Of a stretch of 64,000 nucleotides of DNA, positions 1-8,654 are shown one piece after another. The notes below the pieces were generated by a model. It saw only the letters and a list, made by a program, of their open reading frames with translations, was not told the DNA's origin and searched no databases. The position numbers and the translations under genes were made by a program. Every line of letters starts with the position of its first letter. Positions within the stretch are counted from its first letter, which is position 1. The stretch is from [Clostridium] aminophilum (GTDB taxonomy: Bacteria > Bacillota > Clostridia > Lachnospirales > Lachnospiraceae): NCBI RefSeq assembly GCF_900101295.1, contig NZ_FOIL01000004.1:1-64000 (forward strand). The letters run 5' to 3'.

Positions 1-332
1 GCCTGATGGAGGAACTGGACGAGTGGCTTCGCCACAGAATCCGGGCAGTGTATTGGAAACAATGGAAAAAGGTGCGAACGAGGTACAAGATGCTGAGGGC
101 GCTACACTTGCCAGAATGGAAGGTACATGAACTGGCTAACTGTAGAAAAGGCACATGGAGAGCGGCGATGATGCTAAACACAGCGCTTACCAAAACGATA
201 ATAGTGGTCAGACTCGGATATCCATCCTTATCAGCCCACTATCTAAAAGTTCGTGTAAACTATTGAACCGCCGTATACCGAACGGTACGTACGGTGGTGT
301 GGAAGGGGAGTGTCAAATCTCCCCTATCCGAT
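1..332 (+). mobile_element. Group II intron, 3' end (cut by window edge)
   Basis: The 3' end of a group II intron, seen as a maturase C-terminus followed by the two last RNA domains. Domain V is at about 267-298: ACCGCCGTA pairs with TACGGTGGT, an inner ACC/GGT pairs around a GAAC loop, and there is a two-base bulge, as in the family. Domain VI is at about 299-332, with a GGGGAG (305-310) / CTCCCC (319-324) stem and the tail TATCCGAT. The exact 3' splice point, near 332, is inferred. The intron start lies outside the window. Confidence 0.8.
3..266 (+). CDS. ltrA: Group II intron reverse transcriptase/maturase, C-terminal part
   Basis: Open from the window edge, so only the last 87 codons are seen. 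The visible part is the maturase-specific (GIIM) domain, with the typical pattern LDEWLRHRIR, YWKQWKKVRTR, LPEWKVHELAN, RKGTWR and a C-terminal GYPSLSAHY. This domain binds the intron RNA and helps splicing and retrohoming; the polymerase domain must lie upstream. The stop codon falls just before RNA domain V, the normal arrangement. Whether the full protein is intact cannot be judged here. Confidence 0.85.
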   Translation: MMEELDEWLRHRIRAVYWKQWKKVRTRYKMLRALHLPEWKVHELANCRKGTWRAAMMLNTALTKTIIVVRLGYPSLSAHYLKVRVNY

Positions 333-379
333 CGATATAGGATATGGCACTGAATTTTCTGTATCAAAAAAAAATTATG

Positions 380-408
380 TGAGGATGCGCACGCCGCTGT
401 AAGGAAGC
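380..408 (+). repeat. Fragment of the mosaic palindromic repeat
   Basis: GAGGATGCGCACGCCGCTGT followed by AAGGAAGC matches the central module of the repeat found complete at 43430-43604. It lies between the intron end and the first cyclase gene. Confidence 0.7.
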
Positions 409-430
409 AATATTTTAGGGAAGAGTTGGA

Positions 431-2602
431 ATGATGAAACGAGGGAAATGTTGTGGGGATAAGAATACCGTCGGAAGCATCCGGGCGATGCTTATGATGT
501 TATGGATGCTGCTGATGGTGTGTGTGTTCAGCAGCGTGAATTCGATCTCATTAAAAGCATCGGAAGAACAGCGCAAGATCGTTACGGTCGGCTTTACGGA
601 AAGCACGAATTTTCTGGAGCGGAAAGAGAATGACGAGATGAGCGGTCTTGCATACGACTATCTCCAGAAAATCTCCTATTACACCGACTGGGAATACCGG
701 TATGTTTATGGTGAATGGAATGAGATCACTGAAAAATTCTATAACGGAGAGATTGACGTTCTCCCCGGATTGTCCAAGACGCCGGAGCGAGAGGAAAAGG
801 CTCTCTTTTCCGATTATCCGATGGGAACCGAGAACTATTATATCTATGTCCGCGCAGACGATCCGCTGGCACCGACGCGGGAGGGCAGCCTGAGATGTGT
901 CACCATCGGCGTCAACGAGAATACGATTCAGCAGGGAATGCTGGAGCGCTGGAATAAGGAAGGCGGTTTTGCGGCGGATATCCGATACTATCCGGGAAAC
1001 CGCTCCCGTATGGCGGCATTTGACGCCAATGAGACGGTGGCAACCGTATCGACGGATTTTTCGGTCAAGCCGGAGATGAACATGGTTCCGATTGCTCTGG
1101 TTGGGGGTTCGGATTATTATCTTGCGGTTGCGAAAAAAAGGAAAGATCTTTTGGATGATCTGAACCGGGCACAGGGGGCGATTACCTCCATCGAACCGGG
1201 ATTCACCAAGGAGCTTCTGGAAAAATACTATAAGGGCAGTGCGGTCAGCCGGCTTCTCTCACGGGAGGAGGATACTCTCGTGAAACGCAATCCGAGAATC
1301 CGGATCGGATATTTTGACAATTATATGCCCTTTTCCGGAACGGACAAGAACGGAAAGACACAGGGTATACTCACCGATCTGGTTGACCAGATGCTGAAAC
1401 AGCTGCGGCTGGAAAAGCGTGTTTCGCCGATCTATCGGGCGTACGGATCCACACAGGAGATGATCGCTGCGCTGAAACGCGACGAGATCGATGTGGCATT
1501 TCCCATCGAGAATAACATGGCTCAGGCGGAAAAAGACGGGGTTTTTCTGAGTTCGGAACTGGTGAAGACATCGATGTTTCTCGTGTTTGACGGGACATAT
1601 GACGAGAGTGTTAAGAACCGGATTGCGGTCATCCGCGGAAATCGTTTTCAGGAGAATTATGTACGGCGGAATTTCCCGGAGGCAGAGATTGTTTTCTGCG
1701 ATGACATCTACAGCGGATTTGACATGGTAAAGAGCGGCGCCGCGGATTCCATTGCGATCAACGAGCTTCGCAAAGACGCGTTGATGAGCTCGTTCCGCTA
1801 CCGTGATATGCAGTCCGTTCCGCTGCCGGAAGGAAGAAATATCTGTATGGCGGTGAAGCGGGGAGAGACGCTGCTTCTGTCACTCATTGAGCGGGGAATC
1901 ACCGGTCTTCCGGATAATTATGCGGTTACGTCGACATACAAATATATTGGGAAAAACGGTGAATTTTCCCTGGAGGAATTTATCTACGCCAATATTTACG
2001 GCACGTTTGCCGTAGCGCTGCTGCTGGCGGGGGTACTGATCGGCGGAATGGTCTATATTGTGATCAGCCGCAAAAAACGCCGGGATCTTGACCGCATGGC
2101 ACACATTGACAATACCACCGGAATTAAAAACCGGAGATCCTTTGATGAGGCGGTGGTCCAGATCGGAAATGAACCGGTTTCCGGTGACTTTGTCTTTCTT
2201 TCGGCGGATCTGAATGAACTGAAGCAGGTCAATGACACGATGGGGCATGAAGCGGGAGATGAGCTGATCATAGCCGCTGCCCATTGTCTGAATTCCATCA
2301 TGGAACCGTACGGAGGGGTATTCCGTGTGGGGGGCGATGAATTTGCCGCCATCGGTTACATTCCTCGGGAAGCACGGCAGGCGGTATTTGACCGCATTCG
2401 CGAGAACTGCGAATCATGGATCGGATCCTGCGGGCAGAAGCTGTCGATTTCCGTGGGCTATGTTGCGGCGGAGGAGATACCCGATCCCACACTGAAAGAT
2501 CTTCGCGTCGAGGCGGAACGGCGGATGTATGAGGCGAAGACGAAATATTACCGTGAGACCGGACACGACCGAAGAGGAGCGAGAAGCGGTCTGAACAAAT
2601 AA
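431..2602 (+). CDS. Diguanylate cyclase with two periplasmic amino-acid-binding-type domains
   Basis: A 723-residue membrane-bound sensor predicted to make cyclic di-GMP. The N-terminus has a signal-type hydrophobic stretch (about residues 20-38). Two extracellular substrate-binding (SBP_bac_3-like) domains follow at about 48-270 and 285-500. A transmembrane helix lies at about 525-546, then a cytoplasmic GGDEF domain. The catalytic motif is intact (GGDEF at 634-638). No RxxD inhibitory site is seen in the usual position upstream of it. The ligand is unknown; extracellular amino acids or similar small molecules would fit the domain type. Start is MMKRG; the upstream purine stretch GGGAAGAG is a weak ribosome site, so the second ATG is also possible. 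It is the first of five c-di-GMP proteins within 21 kb. Confidence 0.88.
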   Translation: MMKRGKCCGDKNTVGSIRAMLMMLWMLLMVCVFSSVNSISLKASEEQRKIVTVGFTESTNFLERKENDEMSGLAYDYLQKISYYTDWEYRYVYGEWNEITEKFYNGEIDVLPGLSKTPEREEKALFSDYPMGTENYYIYVRADDPLAPTREGSLRCVTIGVNENTIQQGMLERWNKEGGFAADIRYYPGNRSRMAAFDANETVATVSTDFSVKPEMNMVPIALVGGSDYYLAVAKKRKDLLDDLNRAQGAITSIEPGFTKELLEKYYKGSAVSRLLSREEDTLVKRNPRIRIGYFDNYMPFSGTDKNGKTQGILTDLVDQMLKQLRLEKRVSPIYRAYGSTQEMIAALKRDEIDVAFPIENNMAQAEKDGVFLSSELVKTSMFLVFDGTYDESVKNRIAVIRGNRFQENYVRRNFPEAEIVFCDDIYSGFDMVKSGAADSIAINELRKDALMSSFRYRDMQSVPLPEGRNICMAVKRGETLLLSLIERGITGLPDNYAVTSTYKYIGKNGEFSLEEFIYANIYGTFAVALLLAGVLIGGMVYIVISRKKRRDLDRMAHIDNTTGIKNRRSFDEAVVQIGNEPVSGDFVFLSADLNELKQVNDTMGHEAGDELIIAAAHCLNSIMEPYGGVFRVGGDEFAAIGYIPREARQAVFDRIRENCESWIGSCGQKLSISVGYVAAEEIPDPTLKDLRVEAERRMYEAKTKYYRETGHDRRGARSGLNK

Positions 2603-2735
2603 AACCGAACAGAAACACAAACAACGAAAAACGATAAAAATAAACTTCATTCTCTGCTTTGCAACATTTTGGCAGTTTTGGCTGTATATCAGGTGAAGGG
2701 ACAACAAAGATCCGAATATATACGGGAGGCTGCAT

Positions 2736-3854
2736 ATGAAGAAAGAGTATAAAACAGAATTTGATTCCGGCTGTCGGCGTAATTCCGGAACAGAAATAGG
2801 TTCCGCAAAAAATGAAAACGCAAAAAGGGAAAATGCAAAAAAGGAAACGTCGGGGATGGATCTCCGGGTGATTCTTCTGGCGGCGGGGGTTGCCGTTCTG
2901 GTCGGCTGCGGTGCGAAGAATGTGTCGGGAACCATGGGAAAGACAGCGGATGTATCCGTCTCGGCGATGAAGGCGGACGGTGCTTTCGATAAGAACGGCT
3001 TCGGCGGTGCGGGACTTGACCGGGCGGAGGCTCCGGAAGTCATGATGGATGCTGCCGGGGCGGAGGAAGCGGTCCGCATGGAGGACGGCGGGAATGGAAT
3101 GGACATGCCGGAGCAGGATGCGGCAAAGCTGATCCGCACGGTGGATCTGACGGTAAGTCTGGAGGATGACTCAAAACTCAATGAGACGGCAGACCGGATC
3201 GTGGAGATCACAAAGCAGTATCACGGAAGTGTGACTGACCGCAGTATGTCCTACAGCAAGTACAATGCGGGCGGGCGGGTCACGGTTAAAATTCCGAAGG
3301 ACGAAGTGGACGGGTTCCTTGCGGGGGTCCGCGAACAGGGGATGAACGTCAGCCGGATTGATGACCGGACAGAGGACGTGACGCAGCAGTATGTCGATGT
3401 GGATGCGCGTCTCAAGGCAAAACAGACGGAAGTGGACAGACTGCAGTCCTATCTGGAGAAGGCGGAGGATACGGAGACGCTTTTGAAGGTGGAGGAGCAG
3501 CTGACCCGGGCCATCTCGGGCCTCGAGTCCTATAAGGCCCGGATGAATTCCCTGAATTCCCGCATTGATGCGACGACGGTCCGGATTGCGTTGGAGTGCA
3601 CCAAGACCATTCATGAGGAGACGACCGGAGAGATGGCGGCGAGAATCATGAAGAATACGTTCCGGGATACTCTGGAAACGTTCCTGGAGGGAGCGAAAAT
3701 GTTCCTTGGTGCGATTGCAACACTGATCTGGCTCATTCCAATCGGAATGATTCTGATCACGGCGGTCTATCGCACCATCCGCTGGAATCGCGGAAAAGGA
3801 ATAAAAGAGAAGACGAAGGCGTCCGATCCGGCGAATAATGAGGCAAAAAAATGA
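2736..3854 (+). CDS. DUF4349 membrane-anchored lipoprotein-like protein
   Basis: A 372-residue protein with the DUF4349 fold at about 125-345, marked by a conserved beta segment (LIRTVDLTVSLED) and a long coiled coil (about 215-270), then a transmembrane helix near the C-terminus (about 320-340). A hydrophobic segment ending in LVGC puts a lipobox cysteine at residue 58. The start at 2736 has a good site (GGGAGG, 6 bases). An internal ATG at 2856 would give a textbook lipoprotein signal peptide and has AAGGA about 10 bases upstream, so the true start is uncertain. Function of the family is unknown; it is probably envelope-associated. It lies 133 bases downstream of the cyclase gene. Confidence 0.8.
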   Translation: MKKEYKTEFDSGCRRNSGTEIGSAKNENAKRENAKKETSGMDLRVILLAAGVAVLVGCGAKNVSGTMGKTADVSVSAMKADGAFDKNGFGGAGLDRAEAPEVMMDAAGAEEAVRMEDGGNGMDMPEQDAAKLIRTVDLTVSLEDDSKLNETADRIVEITKQYHGSVTDRSMSYSKYNAGGRVTVKIPKDEVDGFLAGVREQGMNVSRIDDRTEDVTQQYVDVDARLKAKQTEVDRLQSYLEKAEDTETLLKVEEQLTRAISGLESYKARMNSLNSRIDATTVRIALECTKTIHEETTGEMAARIMKNTFRDTLETFLEGAKMFLGAIATLIWLIPIGMILITAVYRTIRWNRGKGIKEKTKASDPANNEAKK

Positions 3855-3950
3855 ATTCCGGAAAAGGAAAGCGAGAGTGCGGAAGAAGAATATCAAAGAA
3901 AATATTAAAAAATTGATAAATTTTCCACACAGTAGAATTATTTTATGGTA

Positions 3951-3975
3951 AAATACCCGTTTGAAGTGGGTATTT
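3951..3975. promoter_or_regulatory. Inverted repeat, probable TetR operator
   Basis: AAATACCC (3951-3958) and GGGTATTT (3968-3975) are perfect inverted arms separated by nine bases, about 35 bases before the TetR start. A possible promoter (TTGATA, 17 bases, AATTAT) lies just upstream from about 3913. The position suggests autoregulation; this is inference. Confidence 0.5.
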
Positions 3976-4009
3976 ACTCAATAGAATTTATAGTAAGGTG
4001 GAAAAAAAT

Positions 4010-4753
4010 ATGGCACTTACCGGTGAAACGCGCGGAAGACTCTCCAAGAGAGGAAAACACAGCAAACAGGATATTATCAATGCTGCGGTAGACATTATCC
4101 GCAGAGACGGTCCGAACTCCATTACCGCAAAGAAACTTGCGGCGGAGTTGGAGATGTCAACCTATCCGCTGTTTAATGAGTTTAAGACAATTGATGAGAT
4201 TCGTGAGGCAGCTCATGAACAGGCGCTGACGATTTACCGTTCCTATCAGGACCGGGCTCTCTCCACAAATCTTCCGCTGAAGGCATTTGCGATGGAGTAT
4301 GTTCGTTTTGCGGAAGAAGAACCGAATCTGTTCCGTATCCTGTTTATGAATCCGACCGATTCCGCCAACATGGATGAATATCTGCTGACTGCGGAATATG
4401 CGCGCGATCTGATGGAATGTTTTGTGAACCGCTACGGCGTGGATCGTGACAATGCAGTCTTTGTATACCGTAATCTGGCGATTTACGTTCATGGTATTGC
4501 CGTTATGTGTGCCTGCGGTGTGACGCATCTGTCCCAGAAAGAGCTGGCAAATAAACTCGGTGAGGTGTTCCGCGGTCTGGTTGCGGTGCTTCACATGCCG
4601 AAGGATATCCGCAGCGATCTGATTCCGGACGAGAGCGAGGAAGATAACGGTTATCTTGCTGATTACCGCCGTGCGAAGGACGAGGGAAAACTTCCGGAGG
4701 AACTGCATGAAATAGATGAGCTCCTGAAGAGCAAGCTTCGTCTCGAAGAATAA
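4010..4753 (+). CDS. TetR/AcrR family transcriptional regulator
   Basis: A 247-residue one-component repressor-type regulator. The N-terminal helix-turn-helix is at about residues 19-65 (DIINAAVDIIRRDG, then ITAKKLAAELEMS). The all-helical C-terminal ligand/dimer domain resembles the TetR_C WHG group. An in-frame GTG at 3998 exists, but ATG 4010 is chosen because AAGGTGG lies eight bases before it. The gene ends ahead of a long perfect hairpin and a gene on the other strand, so it seems to be a single-gene unit. Its target and ligand are not apparent; the dyad in its own promoter suggests self-control. Confidence 0.9.
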   Translation: MALTGETRGRLSKRGKHSKQDIINAAVDIIRRDGPNSITAKKLAAELEMSTYPLFNEFKTIDEIREAAHEQALTIYRSYQDRALSTNLPLKAFAMEYVRFAEEEPNLFRILFMNPTDSANMDEYLLTAEYARDLMECFVNRYGVDRDNAVFVYRNLAIYVHGIAVMCACGVTHLSQKELANKLGEVFRGLVAVLHMPKDIRSDLIPDESEEDNGYLADYRRAKDEGKLPEELHEIDELLKSKLRLEE

Positions 4754-4791
4754 AACTTCCGGGCTGCTGACGCGGCTTCCGGCAAATTGAA

Positions 4792-4925
4792 CAAAGTCCG
4801 TGGGGCTCCCCTCAGTCCTGAGGGGAGCCCCACGGACTTTGCGCGCCGCCGCTGGTCACCGTCAGGTGACAGATTCCTTGTAGCGGCGTGCGCATCCGCG
4901 CGGAGCGTTTTGGTTTCATCAGATA
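4792..4925 (-). repeat. Mosaic palindromic repeat, inverted copy with 23-bp perfect hairpin
   Basis: Positions 4792-4814 and 4819-4841 form a perfect 23-bp stem with a four-base loop, built from the CAAAGTCCG and GGGGCTCCCCTCA modules. Module B (the GTGCGCATCC region and GGTCACCGTCAGGTGAC) follows to about 4925 in reverse orientation relative to the 43.4 kb copy. It lies between converging tetR-type and hom genes and probably also serves as a bidirectional terminator. Confidence 0.75.
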
Positions 4926-4984
4926 ATTCTTTCGGTATTCCGATCACGCAAACGTTACGCGGATGCGGTCTTTCGTTTTCGGCG

Positions 4985-6277
4985 TTAGAAATCCAGAACG
5001 CGGAGCACGTTGTCAACCCGAAGAACCGATCCGTTGCCGACCAGCACATCCAGCGCGGTGCTGAGAATGTTTTTCTCGATGGCGTAGACAATGAAGATCA
5101 GCGGCACGGTATCGCTGTGAGAAGCAACGGCCCGCTGCATCATGGTGCGGATTCCGACGCCGTATACACCGAAGGTTGACGTGATCTGTCCGAGAACTCC
5201 CGGGTGATCCGGTGCGGTGACCCGGATATAATATGGGTTCTTTCCTTCTCCGGCAAAGGAGAGGCCGGCATCGTAACGAAGATGCGGGAGCAGGTCGTAG
5301 GCGGCATTCTTCTCGATTTTGCGTGCAATGCTGATAATGTCACCCATCACCGCGCTTCCGGTCGGGAGCGGTCCGGCGCCTCTTCCGTAGAACATCAGCT
5401 TATCGACGGCATTTCCCGTCACATAGACGGCGTTAAATTCGTTGTTGACGTTTGCGAGCGGATGGTCTTCCGGAACAAGGCTCGGCTCCACATTGCAGGT
5501 CACTTCCCCGTCTTTGGCACGGGCGGAACCAAGAAGCTTGATCCGGTAACCGAATTCGCGGGCAAATGAGATGTCTTCGCTGGTAACGGTGGTGATTCCG
5601 CGGGTCGGAATCTGATCCGGGGCCACACCGATTCCGAACAGGAGGGAGATCAGGATGCTGAGCTTGTTGGCAGCATCGATTCCCTCGACGTCGGCAGTCG
5701 GATCTGTCTCGGCAAAGCCCTTGGCCTGGGCATCCCGGAGGGCGTCGGCGTACGCCTGACGGTTCTCGGTCATCTTGGTCAGAATATAGTTGGTCGTTCC
5801 GTTCAGAATTCCCTGAACTTCACTGAATTCGTTGGAGATCAGCGCGGTGGTGACGGCATTCAGAATCGGGATTCCGCCGGCAACGCTGGCCTCAAAGCGA
5901 AGCATGAGATGGTTCTCATGGGCGATTTTCTGGAGAAGTTCGCCGTTTGCCGCGATGGCTGCTTTGTTTGCCGTGACAACATGCTTTCCGGCGCGGAGGG
6001 CATCCGCCATGAAGGTGGTGGCCGGTTCAATGCCGCCGATCAGCTCGACAACGATGTCGATCTCCGGATCGTCGATGATCTCGTGGATGTCGGTGACGTA
6101 TTTCTCCCTGGGAATGTCGATCCCTCGGTCGCGCTCCGGATGACGGTTCAGGATTTTAGTGATTTCCAGATTGAGCCCTGTTGCCTCCTCGATTCTGGCA
6201 CGGCTCATCTCAAGCGTGCGGTAGGTTCCCTGGCCGATATTGCCGATCCCGAGCATTCCGATCTTGATTTTCTTCAT
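4985..6277 (-). CDS. hom: Homoserine dehydrogenase
   Basis: A 430-residue enzyme that reduces aspartate semialdehyde to homoserine with NAD(P)H, at the branch to threonine and methionine. The Rossmann motif GIGNIGQG is at residues 10-17. The family signatures NGTTNYILTKM and DPTADVEGID are present. A C-terminal ACT domain (about 350-430, PYYIRVTAPDHPGVLGQI) suggests threonine feedback. The start MKKIKIGMLG is chosen because GGAGGA lies four bases upstream on the minus strand; the longer open frame reads into a repeat. It is one of only three minus-strand genes here, is monocistronic, and ThrH at 23.4 kb could act on its product. Confidence 0.96.
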   Translation of the reverse strand: MKKIKIGMLGIGNIGQGTYRTLEMSRARIEEATGLNLEITKILNRHPERDRGIDIPREKYVTDIHEIIDDPEIDIVVELIGGIEPATTFMADALRAGKHVVTANKAAIAANGELLQKIAHENHLMLRFEASVAGGIPILNAVTTALISNEFSEVQGILNGTTNYILTKMTENRQAYADALRDAQAKGFAETDPTADVEGIDAANKLSILISLLFGIGVAPDQIPTRGITTVTSEDISFAREFGYRIKLLGSARAKDGEVTCNVEPSLVPEDHPLANVNNEFNAVYVTGNAVDKLMFYGRGAGPLPTGSAVMGDIISIARKIEKNAAYDLLPHLRYDAGLSFAGEGKNPYYIRVTAPDHPGVLGQITSTFGVYGVGIRTMMQRAVASHSDTVPLIFIVYAIEKNILSTALDVLVGNGSVLRVDNVLRVLDF

Positions 6278-6716
6278 GTGATCCTCCATATTGTGATTCA
6301 TTGCGGTGCGACTCTCTTTCTTATCAGCGTCGTGCGTTCCGTCCGCAGAGCTTTTCTCAGGGTTGAGGGGCAGGAGCGCCGAAGTTCCCCGAGCCTTCTC
6401 AGGATTGAGGGAGTGGGGAGGCGAAGTCTGCCTGCAGACATTGCCCATATGCGGGGAATGAAAGTCCCTGACCGATTTCGCAGGTGGACACTCCGCACTT
6501 CGTCATTCATGACGCAAAGTACAGTTTAACATGAATGAGACCGAATAGGAATACCGCAAATTTGGCGGACCGGTGTCCGAAAAGAAGCCATAAGTTATAT
6601 TCTTCCCCGGTTTCGCCGAAATAAAGACGATATATATTTTCGGAAACAATTGACACCCGAAAGGATCTGCAGTTTTCTTTTTTGCGGACGGCAGCTTTCG
6701 GATGGGGGATTTGACC
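6278..6716. other. Intergenic region between divergent genes, with degenerate repeat modules
   Basis: About 440 bases between hom and an EAL gene. Positions about 6352-6440 hold two degenerate copies of the repeat's C module (CAGGATTGAGGGAGTGGGG, then GGCGAAGTCTGCCTGCAGAC). The rest holds the promoter for the + strand gene. No T-box or other threonine/methionine leader was recognised. Confidence 0.5.
6650..6678 (+). promoter_or_regulatory. Likely sigma-A promoter for the EAL gene
   Basis: TTGACA at 6650-6655, 17-base spacer, then TTTTCT at 6673-6678. The -35 is perfect and the -10 is weak. It lies about 40 bases before the gene start. Confidence 0.45.
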
Positions 6717-8654
6717 ATGTTTTTCAAGATTGAAGAGGAAATGCAGAAGAATCCGCTGTATTATGCGGATGAGATCAACCGGATCAATCTCCGTGCGGTT
6801 TCGCTGATGCCGCTGATCGGAATTCCGGCAAGTGTATTTAATATTCTGGCCCACATGATCATGACCCGGCAGACTTATGCCCAACAGAGCGGGATCATTC
6901 TGCTGGTGTATTACTGTGCCGTTCTGATTATTTCGAGGGCTGCTTCCCTGGTGAAATATACCGGAGGGACGACACTGATCTATCTGGTTCAGGCTCCGGT
7001 CTATCTGATCACGATCCTGAGTGGAACGGTTCTGGATCCCAATTATCAGGCGATCACGTTTCTGCTCTATATTATTGCCCTGCCGCCGTTTGTCCTTGAC
7101 CGGCCCGGGAAGGCGATCAGTGTGATGAGTCTGTGGTCACTTCTGTTTATCGGACTGAGCTGGTACTGCAAAGAGGAACCGGTTTTCCGTGCGGATTTTC
7201 TGCATATTATGCAGGCGTATTTTCTCTCCCTCGGGGCGCAGATTATCATTCTTGACAGCCGTTTTAAGATGATACGGAATCATCTGGAGATGATCCGTTA
7301 CTCTGAGACCGATGAATTGACCGGGCTGCTGAACCGGCGGTTTTTTCTGATGAATGTGTCGAAGCTGATTATGGCGAGAAAAGCATCATTCATCGGACCG
7401 GAAATCTGCGAGGTCGGGGAACGGGACGGTATTCCGGCGTCGGAGGCAACGGGCGAAGCGGGGGGACACAAAGTTCGACCGGTCAATCCCAGCCCGCTGG
7501 TGATCGCCGCCTTCGATATCTCCCAAATGCGCAGTTATAACGAACAGAACGGGTATCACGAGGGAAATCAGCTGCTGATCGAGGTTGGAAAGCGCCTGTC
7601 GGAGGAATTTCCGGGGTGTCTGACCGCGCGGTTTGAGGAAGATCATTATTATGTGTTTGCGCATCAGAACATGGTGGAACTGGCGATCGATCATCTTCGC
7701 GAGCATCCGGTTCTGGGAGTGTCGGGGCATCCGATTGTGATTACCATCGGCATGTACCGTATTGCGGAAAATGATTCCGTGACGGTGGCCTGTGACCGTG
7801 CGGCGCTGGCACAGCAGAGCGCGACCAAGGCACAGCCGGTACGGGTTTATGATGAGAAACTCCGGACGGAGCATGAACTTACGCAGCATCTGCTGAACCG
7901 TTTTCATGAGGCGATGGCTGCCGGGGAATTCGAGGTCTATTATCAGCCGATTGTCGACAGCCGTACCGGAGAGATTGTCTGTGCGGAAGCACTGGTTCGA
8001 TGGAGGAACCCGGAGCGCGGGCTCATTTCCCCGGCGGTGATTATTCCGCTTCTGGAGGACAACGGGTTTATCACGGAACTGGATCTGTATGTGGTCCGCC
8101 GCGTGGCGGAGGAGATGCTGGTTGGCGACCGGATCGGTTTTCCGAAGAATCCGGTCAGTGTCAACCTCTCGAGAATGGATTTTACGGCGAAGGATATGCC
8201 GCAGGAGATCACCGCAATTCTGGATTCTATGAATATCCCGCACAACCGGATTATGATTGAGGTGACGGAGAGCGCATTTGCCATCGCCAATGCCCGGATC
8301 CGGGAATCGCTGATCCGGTTCCGCAGGCTTGGATTCAAAGTCTGGATGGATGATTTCGGAAGCGGTTACTCTTCGCTGAATCTTCTGCGGGAGTTTAATT
8401 TTGATACGGTGAAATTCGATATGCAGTTTGTGCGGAATCTGGCCGATGAGGAAAAAAGCCGTACGATCCTGAAGCACCTGATCGAGCTGGTGGAGGCACT
8501 CGGCATCGTGACGCTGGTGGAAGGTATTGAGACGGAAGAGCAGAAAGAGATGATTTCGGAGATGGGAGCCCGGCTGATGCAGGGATACATTTTCGGACGG
8601 CCGATCCCGTTTGATGAGGTACGGGAAAAATACCGGAAGGAAGAGAGCGAATGA
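6717..8654 (+). CDS. Membrane c-di-GMP phosphodiesterase with degenerate GGDEF and intact EAL
   Basis: A 645-residue protein. The first 190 residues form several transmembrane helices. A GGDEF-like domain follows (TDELTGLLNRR at about 198) whose active-site loop reads RFEEDHYYVF instead of GGDEF, so it cannot be a normal cyclase. The EAL domain looks fully active: EAL at 424-426, NLSRMDF, EVTES, DDFGSGYSSL at about 545, KFDMQF, EGIE and GYIFGRP. It should cleave c-di-GMP to pGpG. Start ATG 6717 has GGGGGA seven bases upstream; ATG 6702 has none. It overlaps the next gene by four bases (ATGA), so the EAL and the PAS-GGDEF protein are probably made together. Confidence 0.9.
   Translation: MFFKIEEEMQKNPLYYADEINRINLRAVSLMPLIGIPASVFNILAHMIMTRQTYAQQSGIILLVYYCAVLIISRAASLVKYTGGTTLIYLVQAPVYLITILSGTVLDPNYQAITFLLYIIALPPFVLDRPGKAISVMSLWSLLFIGLSWYCKEEPVFRADFLHIMQAYFLSLGAQIIILDSRFKMIRNHLEMIRYSETDELTGLLNRRFFLMNVSKLIMARKASFIGPEICEVGERDGIPASEATGEAGGHKVRPVNPSPLVIAAFDISQMRSYNEQNGYHEGNQLLIEVGKRLSEEFPGCLTARFEEDHYYVFAHQNMVELAIDHLREHPVLGVSGHPIVITIGMYRIAENDSVTVACDRAALAQQSATKAQPVRVYDEKLRTEHELTQHLLNRFHEAMAAGEFEVYYQPIVDSRTGEIVCAEALVRWRNPERGLISPAVIIPLLEDNGFITELDLYVVRRVAEEMLVGDRIGFPKNPVSVNLSRMDFTAKDMPQEITAILDSMNIPHNRIMIEVTESAFAIANARIRESLIRFRRLGFKVWMDDFGSGYSSLNLLREFNFDTVKFDMQFVRNLADEEKSRTILKHLIELVEALGIVTLVEGIETEEQKEMISEMGARLMQGYIFGRPIPFDEVREKYRKEESE

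Noticed and set aside
6278-6716. Amino-acid-responsive leader ahead of hom
   Set aside because: Only degenerate repeat modules are seen; no T-box, SAM or threonine leader peptide was recognised.
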